From Franconibacter pulveris DSM 19144 (GTDB taxonomy: Bacteria > Pseudomonadota > Gammaproteobacteria > Enterobacterales > Enterobacteriaceae): DNA of 64,000 nucleotides. Location of the stretch: the NCBI GenBank assembly GCA_000621185.1, contig KK211223.1, positions 64,001 through 128,000 of the forward strand. Reading direction: 5' to 3'. Positions 56,368 through 64,000 of the stretch are shown one piece after another; position 1 is the first letter of the stretch, and every line of letters begins with the position of its first letter. Below the pieces are notes generated by a model, which searched no databases, was not told the origin of the DNA, and worked only from the letters and a program-made list of their open reading frames with translations. A program made the position numbers and the translations under genes.

Positions 56368-56943
56368 TCAGGTTAGCGCGCCGCCCTGGCGACACAGCGC
56401 CAGACGCAGGATGTCTTCCGCCAGCCGACGCGCGGTATCCACATCCGCCCGGTTATGTTTAACCAGCAGGCGGCTGAGGCACCCTTCCAGCACCAGTTCC
56501 ATCTGCTCCGCGACCATCGCCGGATCGTCTACTTCCAGACGCGTCAGCAACGCGTGGGTAAATTCCCAGGCCGCGCGCTTTTGCTGATCCGCAAGCTGGT
56601 GGATCGGGTGCGTCGGGTCCGGAAAAAACGAACAGGCGGCGATAAACAGACAGCCGGGATAGCGCTCGTTATCCACGCAGCCGGAAAGGGCGTCATAGCG
56701 CGCCAGCAGTTTATCTTCATCGCGCATCTCTTCATCATGGATAAGCTGCCTGCGCCAGGCGTCGATTTGTTGGCTGTGATAGCGCAACGCGTCATACAGC
56801 AGCGCCTCACGATCCGGCCAGAAACGCTGCATCTCCTCAACCGGATAATCCGCCCTGGCGGCCACCATCTCGAACGTGGTGTTAGCAAGTCCTTGTTGTT
56901 CAAGGATATGCAGGGCGTGCTCTAAAACTTCTTCACGTTGCAC
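56368..56943 (-). CDS. yjdC: YjdC, TetR-family regulator
   Basis: 191 residues, as in E. coli. Starts with GTG (GTG CAA CGT GAA), preceded by GGAGCG. N-terminal helix-turn-helix [71 protein letters not shown] near 100-135 is the conserved ligand-domain block; ends [11 protein letters not shown]. Target unknown. Lies 49 bp downstream of dsbD on the same strand and may be co-transcribed with it. Confidence 0.94.
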   Translation of the reverse strand: MQREEVLEHALHILEQQGLANTTFEMVAARADYPVEEMQRFWPDREALLYDALRYHSQQIDAWRRQLIHDEEMRDEDKLLARYDALSGCVDNERYPGCLFIAACSFFPDPTHPIHQLADQQKRAAWEFTHALLTRLEVDDPAMVAEQMELVLEGCLSRLLVKHNRADVDTARRLAEDILRLALCRQGGALT

Positions 56944-56992
56944 GGTTCGCTCCTCCGTTCATCCCAACGGTTTTTCCCACTCAAAGTGTCGT

Positions 56993-58846
56993 TTACAGCG
57001 CTTGATTGTGCAAATGCGCATTAAACGCGGCGGCATCCATAAAACCTGTCACGCGGGCCGCAGGGCGCTCATTGCCTTCGGCGTCAAAGAACAAAATCGT
57101 CGGCAACCCCAGCACGCTCAAATGCTTAAGCAAAGCCGTATCCTGCGCGCTGTTGGCGGTAACGTCCGCCTGCAACAGAACCGTATTTTTCAGCGCGTTT
57201 TGCACTGCCGGTTCGCTGAAAGTGTATTTTTCAAACTCTTTGCAGGCGACGCACCAGTCCGCATAGAGGTCCAGCATCACCGGCTTGCCCTTCGCCTGCG
57301 CCAGCGCCTGGTTGAGATCATCGACGCTGGAAATGCGTGTGAAACTTAAATGCGCCTGAGTGGTTGCGGCGGGCGCGCCAAACGCCCAGTCCTGCAGCGG
57401 GCGGGCGCAGACCAGCGCGGCGGCGAGCAGCGCAATCTGCACGACGCGAAGCCAGGCTTTTTCCGCCTTAAGGCTTGCGATAAACGCCCAGCCGAAGAAC
57501 GTGATGCCCAGCAGACTCCACAGCCGCAGCCCCCAGGTTTCTCCCAGCACGCGCTCAAGCAGGAACACTGGCAAGGCGAGAATGATAAAGCCGAAAGCGA
57601 CCTTGACCTGTTCCATCCACGGGCCGCTTTTCGGCAGCAGCCGGTTGCCGAAAACGGTGATGAGAATAAGCGGCAGCCCCATCCCCAGCGCATAGAGATA
57701 GAGGGTGCCGCCGCCAAGCCAGACGTTTCCGCTCTGCGCGATGTAAAGCAGGATGGCGCTGAGCGGGGCGGTAGTGCAGGGCGAACAGATAAGCCCGGCG
57801 ATAGCGCCCATCGCGAATACGCCGCCTGCCGAGCCGCCCTGCTGGCGGTTACTCATCAGCGCCAGACGCGTCTGCAGCGAAGAAGGCAGTTGCAGCGTGA
57901 AAAGACCGAACATGGAAAGCGCCAGCAAAACAAAAACCACAGAGAGCGTAATCAGCACCCAGGGGCTTTGCAGCGCCGCCTGGAATTGCAGCCCGGCGGC
58001 CGCGACCACCAGTCCCAGGGCGGTATAGGTGAGCGCCATGCCCTGTACATAGATAAACGCGAGCAACAGCGCCCGTGCGGTGGAAAGGCGCTGCCTGCCG
58101 CCCAGCACAATGCCGGAGATAAGCGGGTACATCGGCAGCACGCAAGGAGTAAAGGCAACGCCAATGCCTATCAGCAACGCCCACAGGGCGGAGAAGGGAA
58201 GCGCGGCCCCTGCCTCAGGGCGCTCTCCGGCAGGCGGAAAAGCGGTATCTGCGCCATCACCGATGTTAGTTTCTCCATTACCGGCCGGGTGCACCGTGCC
58301 GCCCGTTTTCAGCGGGCCATTGGCGCCCGTCGCCTTCTCTGAAGGGAGAGGCGGCATGATGGCGTGCGGCGTGCGGGCGGAATCCGCTCCGGCATTTGTC
58401 CTGGCTTCCGGCGCGCCCGATGCTACAGCGCTGAGCGGCACTATGCGGGTCTCCGGCGGGTAACAAAAGCCCGCTTCGGCGCAACCCTGGTAGGTCACGC
58501 TAAGCGCGGCGCCTTGTTCGGTATGGGTGAGCGTAACGGGCAGAGTGAGCTGTTGCGTATAAATCTCGCTTTTGCCGTAAAACTCATCTTCATGCCAGGC
58601 GCCCTGCGGCAGGGTGGGCGGCGTTATGGTCGCTTTCTGTGGCGTAATGTTGATTTGCTGGCGGTAGAGATAGTAGCCGGGCTTAATTTGCCAGTTCAGC
58701 ACAACCTGTTGATCGCGCTGCTGAAAATCAAAGGCGAAAGCCTGGTCTGCGGGAACAAACTGGCTTTTTCCCGGTGAATCAAAGAGTCCGGCGAAAGCTG
58801 AGGTGCTGCAAAGCAGCAGAATCAGCGTAAAGATGCGTTGAGCCAT
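56993..58846 (-). CDS. dsbD: DsbD, thiol:disulfide interchange protein
   Basis: Carries electrons from cytosolic thioredoxin across the inner membrane to DsbC, DsbG and CcmG. 617 residues against 565 in E. coli. Signal peptide about 1-19; periplasmic alpha domain with Cys122/Cys128 (GCAEAGFC); eight-segment beta domain with Cys235 (FTPCVLP) and a second Cys in [11 protein letters not shown]-terminal thioredoxin-like gamma domain with WCVAC near 515. The extra ~50 residues lie in the linker about 140-215, rich in Gly, Ala, Pro and Thr. Overlaps cutA by 25 bp, as in E. coli. Confidence 0.96.
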   Translation of the reverse strand: MAQRIFTLILLLCSTSAFAGLFDSPGKSQFVPADQAFAFDFQQRDQQVVLNWQIKPGYYLYRQQINITPQKATITPPTLPQGAWHEDEFYGKSEIYTQQLTLPVTLTHTEQGAALSVTYQGCAEAGFCYPPETRIVPLSAVASGAPEARTNAGADSARTPHAIMPPLPSEKATGANGPLKTGGTVHPAGNGETNIGDGADTAFPPAGERPEAGAALPFSALWALLIGIGVAFTPCVLPMYPLISGIVLGGRQRLSTARALLLAFIYVQGMALTYTALGLVVAAAGLQFQAALQSPWVLITLSVVFVLLALSMFGLFTLQLPSSLQTRLALMSNRQQGGSAGGVFAMGAIAGLICSPCTTAPLSAILLYIAQSGNVWLGGGTLYLYALGMGLPLILITVFGNRLLPKSGPWMEQVKVAFGFIILALPVFLLERVLGETWGLRLWSLLGITFFGWAFIASLKAEKAWLRVVQIALLAAALVCARPLQDWAFGAPAATTQAHLSFTRISSVDDLNQALAQAKGKPVMLDLYADWCVACKEFEKYTFSEPAVQNALKNTVLLQADVTANSAQDTALLKHLSVLGLPTILFFDAEGNERPAARVTGFMDAAAFNAHLHNQAL

Positions 58847-59145
58847 GAGAGGTAGTCGTTATCTCCGTGGATCACTGGCAGAACCAGCAGTTCCGGGGTC
58901 TGGTACGGATGGTGAGTTTTCAGGCAGGTCAGCAGCGCCTGCTGGCGAGCGACATCGCTTTTCAGCAGCATCTGGACTTCATACTCCTGCTCAAGTTTGC
59001 CTTCCCAGTAATAGAGCGAAGACGCGCCTGGCAACAGGGTCACGCAGGCGGCAAGCTTTTCCGCCAGCACTTTTGCCGCCAGATCCTGCGCGGTGGCTTC
59101 ATCGGGCGCGGTACAGAGAACAACAACGGCGTCGGGTAGGGTCAT
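58822..59145 (-). CDS. cutA: CutA, divalent-cation tolerance protein
   Basis: Trimeric cytosolic PII-like protein linked to copper/divalent metal tolerance. 107 residues (112 in E. coli; a few N-terminal residues shorter). [54 protein letters not shown] and [13 protein letters not shown] are the family blocks. ATG preceded by AGGGGAAAA. First gene of cutA-dsbD(-yjdC). Confidence 0.96.
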   Translation of the reverse strand: MTLPDAVVVLCTAPDEATAQDLAAKVLAEKLAACVTLLPGASSLYYWEGKLEQEYEVQMLLKSDVARQQALLTCLKTHHPYQTPELLVLPVIHGDNDYLSWLNASLR

Positions 59146-59209
59146 AGCGTTTTCCCCTGTCAGCGAAAAAAGAGACTATACCACGCAAGAGGACGGGGAA
59201 TAAGGCAAC

Positions 59210-59228
59210 GGGCCGCGAACGGCCCGTC
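59210..59228 (-). terminator. Hairpin at dcuA 3' end
   Basis: ACGGGCC-loop-GGCCCGT just after the dcuA stop; weak T tract, so termination is probable but not certain. Confidence 0.5.
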
Positions 59229-59239
59229 TTTACGCGGCG

Positions 59240-60541
59240 TTACAGCAGCAGGCCGCCGATAACAAAACCCAGAATCACGCAGAGCGCGATGGCGATAACG
59301 CCCGGGATCAGGAAGGCATGGTTAAAGACATATTTGCCGATGCGGGTCGAACCCGTATCGTCCATCTCTACTGCTGCCAGCAGCGTCGGATAGGTCGGCA
59401 GCACGAACAGCGCCGAGACCGCAGCAAAAGAGGCGACGGCGGTGAGCGGGCTTACCCCGAGCATCAGCGCGGCGGGCATTAATGCTTTCGTGGTCGCCGC
59501 CTGCGAGTAAAGCAGGGTGGCTGCGAAGAACAGCACTACCGCCAGCAGCCAGGGATAGCTCTGCAGCAGGTTGCCCGCCACCGCCTGAATATCGTCGATA
59601 TGGTGTTTAACAAACGTATCGCCAAGCCACGCGACGCCCAGCACGCAGATACAGGCGCTCATGCCCGACTTAAAGGTGCTGGCGTTGAGCACTTCGCCCG
59701 TATCGACTTTACAGGTAATGCAAATCAGCGTGGCGATGGTCAGCATAAAGACCACAATCGCTTCGTTGCGCGGCAGCACCGGGTTTGCGATAAGCCCCAC
59801 GGTCGGGCTGATGGCGGTGGCGTAGAACATGACGGCGACAATGCCCACCAGGAAGAGGCCTACCGCGCGTTTGGCGTGCGGCTTAATCTGGAAAACCTGG
59901 GAACCGCGCAGCTTTACCTCGCCTTTTGCCAGACGTTCCTGATAAACCGGGTCGTCTTTTAACTCGGCGCCCAGAAAGTTGCAGACGATAGCCGTCAGCA
60001 TCACCGCGATGAGCGTCACCGGGATACAGATGGCGAGCAGCGTCAAATAGCTGACGCCCAGCGGCTCAAGAATACCGGCGAAAAAGACCACGGCGGCGGA
60101 AATCGGGGAGGCGGTGATGGCGATTTGCGACGCCACCACGGCGATGGATAACGGACGGGACGGGCGAATGCCTTGCTCTTTGGCCACTTCCGTAATGACC
60201 GGCAGCGTGGAAAACGCGGTATGGCCGGTGCCGGCGAGAATGGTCATAAACCAGGTGACCAGCGGCGCGATAAACGTGATGTATTTTGGATGACGACGCA
60301 GCAGTTTCTCCGCCAGGCTCACCAGGTAATCCATTCCGCCCGCCACCTGCATTGCGGCGATAGCGGCGATAACCGCCATAATAATTTCAATAACGTCAAA
60401 GGGAATCGCCCCAGGTTTAATCTGGAACAGCAGGGTCAGCACCAGCACGCCCAGCCCGCCGGCAAAGCCGATACCGATGCCGCCGAGCCTGGCTCCGAGA
60501 TATATCGCCAGCAAGACGATGACGAGTTCAGCACCAAACAT
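59240..60541 (-). CDS. dcuA: DcuA, C4-dicarboxylate transporter
   Basis: Inner-membrane exchanger for aspartate, fumarate, malate and succinate. 433 residues, as in E. coli, about 10-12 membrane segments. MFGAELVIVLLAIYLGARLGGIGIGFAGGLGVL, VTWFMTILAGTGHTAFSTLPVI and SQAATTKALMPAALMLG are characteristic. AAGGAAG ribosome binding site. Follows aspA, separated by a terminator; supplies aspartate to AspA and exports the products. Confidence 0.98.
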   Translation of the reverse strand: MFGAELVIVLLAIYLGARLGGIGIGFAGGLGVLVLTLLFQIKPGAIPFDVIEIIMAVIAAIAAMQVAGGMDYLVSLAEKLLRRHPKYITFIAPLVTWFMTILAGTGHTAFSTLPVITEVAKEQGIRPSRPLSIAVVASQIAITASPISAAVVFFAGILEPLGVSYLTLLAICIPVTLIAVMLTAIVCNFLGAELKDDPVYQERLAKGEVKLRGSQVFQIKPHAKRAVGLFLVGIVAVMFYATAISPTVGLIANPVLPRNEAIVVFMLTIATLICITCKVDTGEVLNASTFKSGMSACICVLGVAWLGDTFVKHHIDDIQAVAGNLLQSYPWLLAVVLFFAATLLYSQAATTKALMPAALMLGVSPLTAVASFAAVSALFVLPTYPTLLAAVEMDDTGSTRIGKYVFNHAFLIPGVIAIALCVILGFVIGGLLL

Positions 60542-60604
60542 AGTGGTCTTCCTTGTTTTAACGAGTTGATAAAAATTTGTTGTGTTTTCGTAGCCCCTGA
60601 AAAC

Positions 60605-60637
60605 GAAAAAGGCACGTCCTTAATGGACGTGCCTTTG
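60605..60637 (-). terminator. Terminator between aspA and dcuA
   Basis: Minus strand AAAGGCACGTCC-ATTAA-GGACGTGCCTTT followed by TTCG; 12-bp perfect stem 20 bp after aspA. Probably partial, since aspA-dcuA readthrough is known in E. coli. Confidence 0.85.
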
Positions 60638-60658
60638 TAAGTTTACCCTGAATAGGGA

Positions 60659-62095
60659 TTACTGTTCGCTTTCATCGGTATACCGTTTGGCTTTGTAAAC
60701 CGGGTGCATGAGGTTATGCACCGAGAAGATATCGTCGAGCTCCGCTTCGGTCAGCAGGCCGCGCTCCAGCACCACTTCCCGTACGCTCTTGCCGGTCATG
60801 GCGCAAATCTTGCCGACGATATCGCCGTTGTGGTGGCCGATGAACGGGTTGAGATAAGTCACGATACCGATGGAGTTATAAACGTAACCTTCGCACACTT
60901 CTTTATTGGCGGTGATGCCGTTGACGCATTTCTCCAGCAGGTTGTAGCAGGCATTGGTCAGGATGTGGATAGATTCGAACATCGCCTGGCCGATAACCGG
61001 CTCCATGACGTTGAGCTGCAGCTGACCCGCTTCAGACGCCATGGTTACCGTGGTGTCGTTGCCGATAACTTTAAAACAAACCTGATTTACCACTTCCGGC
61101 ACGACCGGGTTCACTTTCGCCGGCATGATGGAGGAACCTGCCTGGAGTTCCGGCAGATTGATTTCATTCAGGCCCGCGCGCGGACCGGAAGAGAGCAGGC
61201 GCAGGTCGTTACAAATTTTCGACAGCTTAACCGCCAGGCGTTTCAGCGAGCTATGCACCATCACGTAAGCGCCGCAGTCGGAGGTGGCTTCAATCAGGTC
61301 TTCCGCCGGCACCACCGGCAGGTTGCTCACTTCCGCCAGCTTCTGCACCGCCAGGTGTTGATAGCCGTCCGGTGTGTTAAGACGCGTGCCGATAGCGGTG
61401 GCGCCAAGGTTCACTTCCAGCAGCAGCTCCGCGGTGCGCAGCAGGTTTTTGGTCTCTTCGTTCAGCAGCACGGTAAACGCATGGAATTCCTGGCCCAGCG
61501 TCATCGGCACTGCGTCCTGCAACTGGGTGCGGCCCATTTTCAGGATTTTTTCAAACTCTACCGCTTTGCGCTGAAAACCTTCGCCCAGCTGGTTGATGGC
61601 GTCTACCAGCTTCACGATGGAGGCGTATACCGCAATACGGAAGCCGGTCGGGTAAGCGTCGTTGGTGGACTGGCACTTGTTCACATGGTCGTTCGGGTTC
61701 AGATACTGGTATTCGCCTTTCTGGTGACCCATCAGCTCCAGCCCGATATTGGCCAGCACTTCGTTGGTGTTCATGTTGACGGAAGTGCCTGCGCCGCCCT
61801 GGTAAACGTCTACCGGGAATTGATCCATGCATTTGCCATTGTTTAGCACTTCATCACAGGCAGCAATAATGGCGTTGGCGATGCTTTTCGGAATGGTTTG
61901 CAACTCTTTGTTCGCCATGGCGGCGGCTTTTTTGACCATTACCATGCCGCGCACAAATTCCGGAATGTCGCTGATTTTGTTGTTGCTGATGTAAAAGTTT
62001 TCAATCGCACGCAGAGTATGAACGCCGTAATAAGCGTCCGCTGGAACTTCCCTGGTACCCAACAAATCTTCTTCGATACGAATGTTGTTTAACAT
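60659..62095 (-). CDS. aspA: AspA, aspartate ammonia-lyase
   Basis: Deaminates aspartate to fumarate and ammonia in the cytosol, feeding anaerobic fumarate respiration. 478 residues, as in E. coli; fumarase/aspartase superfamily. Catalytic loop [17 protein letters not shown] near 317-333 with the active-site Ser, [15 protein letters not shown] near 100, [14 protein letters not shown] near 140. Residue 2 is Leu rather than Ser; ATG follows AGAAGG. Probable cAMP-CRP site about 140 bp upstream. Confidence 0.98.
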   Translation of the reverse strand: MLNNIRIEEDLLGTREVPADAYYGVHTLRAIENFYISNNKISDIPEFVRGMVMVKKAAAMANKELQTIPKSIANAIIAACDEVLNNGKCMDQFPVDVYQGGAGTSVNMNTNEVLANIGLELMGHQKGEYQYLNPNDHVNKCQSTNDAYPTGFRIAVYASIVKLVDAINQLGEGFQRKAVEFEKILKMGRTQLQDAVPMTLGQEFHAFTVLLNEETKNLLRTAELLLEVNLGATAIGTRLNTPDGYQHLAVQKLAEVSNLPVVPAEDLIEATSDCGAYVMVHSSLKRLAVKLSKICNDLRLLSSGPRAGLNEINLPELQAGSSIMPAKVNPVVPEVVNQVCFKVIGNDTTVTMASEAGQLQLNVMEPVIGQAMFESIHILTNACYNLLEKCVNGITANKEVCEGYVYNSIGIVTYLNPFIGHHNGDIVGKICAMTGKSVREVVLERGLLTEAELDDIFSVHNLMHPVYKAKRYTDESEQ

Positions 62096-62432
62096 GTGAA
62101 CCTTCTTTGCTTAATCTGACTAAGTTTGCACCAAACACGCAGGAGATATGTGGTTATGGAGCCGCGATGACCAACATTTTTAGCCTCATTTGGCCTGGTG
62201 CCCGTGATGATATGCTGATGATAGCGAAAAGCCGTAATCTGGATCACTTATTGTCGCCGACGGGACATAACAATTATTAATCTGTGAAATGCATCACCGC
62301 TTATTAATTTCGAGAAAAATATCGCGGCAAAGCGATTGAATGTTGGCTACCGCGCCTCCATCTCTGACTAATCTGCTGAAAAAACGTTTATTTGCGGCCG
62401 CTGAACGGCGTTCGCCAGAACAGGAGGTGCCG
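62096..62432. other. Divergent aspA/fxsA intergenic region
   Basis: 337 bp without a gene; the frame of fxsA is open back to 62340 but the added codons are not conserved. Holds the CRP-like site above; AT-rich around 62260-62320, where the fxsA promoter is likely. Confidence 0.5.
62233..62248. promoter_or_regulatory. Candidate CRP site upstream of aspA
   Basis: CGTAA-TCTGGA-TCACT (minus strand AGTGA-TCCAGA-TTACG), a partial match to the CRP consensus. aspA is CRP-activated in E. coli. Confidence 0.45.
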
Positions 62433-62909
62433 GTGCGCTGGATACCCTTTATTGCTATCTTTCTCTATGTTTACATTGAGATATCTCTCTTTATTCAGGT
62501 CGCGCATGCGTTGGGCGTTTTCCTGACGCTGGTGCTGGTTATCTTCACTTCAGTTATCGGCATGTCGCTGGTGCGCAACCAGGGGCTGAAAAACTTTCTG
62601 CTGATGCAGGAGAAAATGGCGGCGGGCGAAAGCCCGGCGGCGGAAATGGTAAAAAGCGTTTCGCTTATCATCGCCGGTTTCCTGCTATTGTTACCCGGCT
62701 TCTTCACAGACTTCCTCGGCCTGTTGCTGCTGCTGCCGCCGGTGCAAAAACACCTGACGCTGAAACTGCTTCCCCACTTGCGCTTTAGCCGCATGCCGGG
62801 CGGCGGTTTTAGCGCGGGCGCGGGCGGCGGCAATACTTTCGATGGCGAATACCAGCGTAAGGACGAAGGGCCGAAGCGTCTGGAAGAGCGCGATCGCGAT
62901 GATCGATAA
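62433..62909 (+). CDS. fxsA: FxsA, inner-membrane phage-exclusion suppressor
   Basis: 158 residues, same as E. coli FxsA, whose overproduction relieves F-plasmid exclusion of phage T7. Four membrane segments in residues 1-110 (RWIPFIAIFLYVYIEISLFI, LGVFLTLVLVIFTSVIGMSLV, SLIIAGFLLLLPGFFTDFLGLLLLLPPVQ); cytosolic tail SRMPGGGFSAGAGGGNTFDGEYQRKDE. Start is GTG at 62433, preceded by CAGGAGG at 7-bp spacing, which reproduces the family N-terminus; the upstream ATG frame is rejected. Confidence 0.94.
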   Translation: MRWIPFIAIFLYVYIEISLFIQVAHALGVFLTLVLVIFTSVIGMSLVRNQGLKNFLLMQEKMAAGESPAAEMVKSVSLIIAGFLLLLPGFFTDFLGLLLLLPPVQKHLTLKLLPHLRFSRMPGGGFSAGAGGGNTFDGEYQRKDEGPKRLEERDRDDR

Positions 62910-62936
62910 AAAAGCGAAAAAATTTTTATTTTCCCC

Positions 62937-62965
62937 CTTGAAGGGGGAAAACCCCATCCCCATCT
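62937..62965 (+). promoter_or_regulatory. Sigma32 heat-shock promoter of groE
   Basis: CCCCCTTGAA (-35) and CCCCATCT (-10) spaced as in the E. coli groE promoter; about 80 bp upstream of groES. Confidence 0.9.
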
Positions 62966-63004
62966 CTCAGGGCACCAGCCGCGAGCATACGTGCTTCGGC
63001 CTAA

Positions 63005-63337
<333 letters not shown>

Positions 63338-63371
63338 TTTCACGCGCGACTAACTGAACGTACGAATTTAA

Positions 63372-64000
<629 letters not shown>

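Overview
The window is chromosomal DNA from a member of the Enterobacteriaceae. Almost every housekeeping gene is close in length and sequence to its Escherichia coli counterpart, and the order follows the E. coli 91-94 min region: uvrA-ssb-yjcB-pdeC-soxS/soxR-ghxP-yjcE-actP-yjcH-acs-gltP ... yjdP-phn-yjdM-crfC-yjcZ ... pheU-yjdC-dsbD-cutA-dcuA-aspA-fxsA-groES-groEL. The GC-rich third positions and accessory gene set (cid genes, second zinc ABC transporter, D-lyxose isomerase operon, kdgT/kduI here) fit a Cronobacter/Enterobacter/Klebsiella-type organism rather than E. coli itself. The genus is an inference.

Layout. 1-1.4 kb: the 3' end of a large filamentous-haemagglutinin-like adhesin with a Pro-Gln repeat tail. 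1.5-12.4 kb: DNA repair and stress core (uvrA/ssb, yjcB, c-di-GMP phosphodiesterase pdeC, soxS/soxR with a perfect SoxR operator, a likely SraL small RNA, a glutathione transferase, ghxP). 12.4-22.2 kb: membrane transport and acetate metabolism (yjcE, LysR/cidA/cidB, acs-yjcH-actP, gltP). The nrf genes that separate acs from gltP in E. coli are not present here.

22.3-32.1 kb is an accessory carbohydrate locus: a six-gene minus-strand operon (ABC importer, D-lyxose/mannose isomerase, class II aldolase, PfkB kinase) bracketed by an orphan OmpR-type response regulator and a hybrid histidine kinase that probably form one sensing system. 32.2-36 kb holds yjdP, a two-gene insertion (CxxxxxR tyrosine-phosphatase-like protein plus a small basic protein), and a strongly reduced phosphonate cluster (only phnF, phnH, phnO, phnP). 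36-49.3 kb has two chemoreceptors with sigma28-like promoters, yjdM, crfC-yjcZ, a LysR/SDR pair, kdgT and kduI (sharing a KdgR-like box), and yghU.

49.4-56 kb: a zinc-type ABC importer preceded by a clear Zur-like palindrome and a 43-residue membrane peptide ORF overlapping the ATPase start; a LysR/aldehyde dehydrogenase pair; a TetR/flavodoxin-fold oxidoreductase pair. 55.9-56.3 kb: tRNA-Phe with a duplicated 3' flank that carries a 17-nt tRNA remnant, an integration or recombination scar. 56.4-64 kb: the conserved yjdC-dsbD-cutA-dcuA-aspA-fxsA-groES-groEL block, with groEL cut by the window end.

Best candidates for something undescribed: the Zur-box/43-aa peptide/zinc ABC unit, the phosphatase plus overlapping small ORF, the TCS-bracketed lyxose-type operon, the gutted phn cluster, and the long yjcB-pdeC intergenic region with a perfect CRP site and a strong orphan hairpin.
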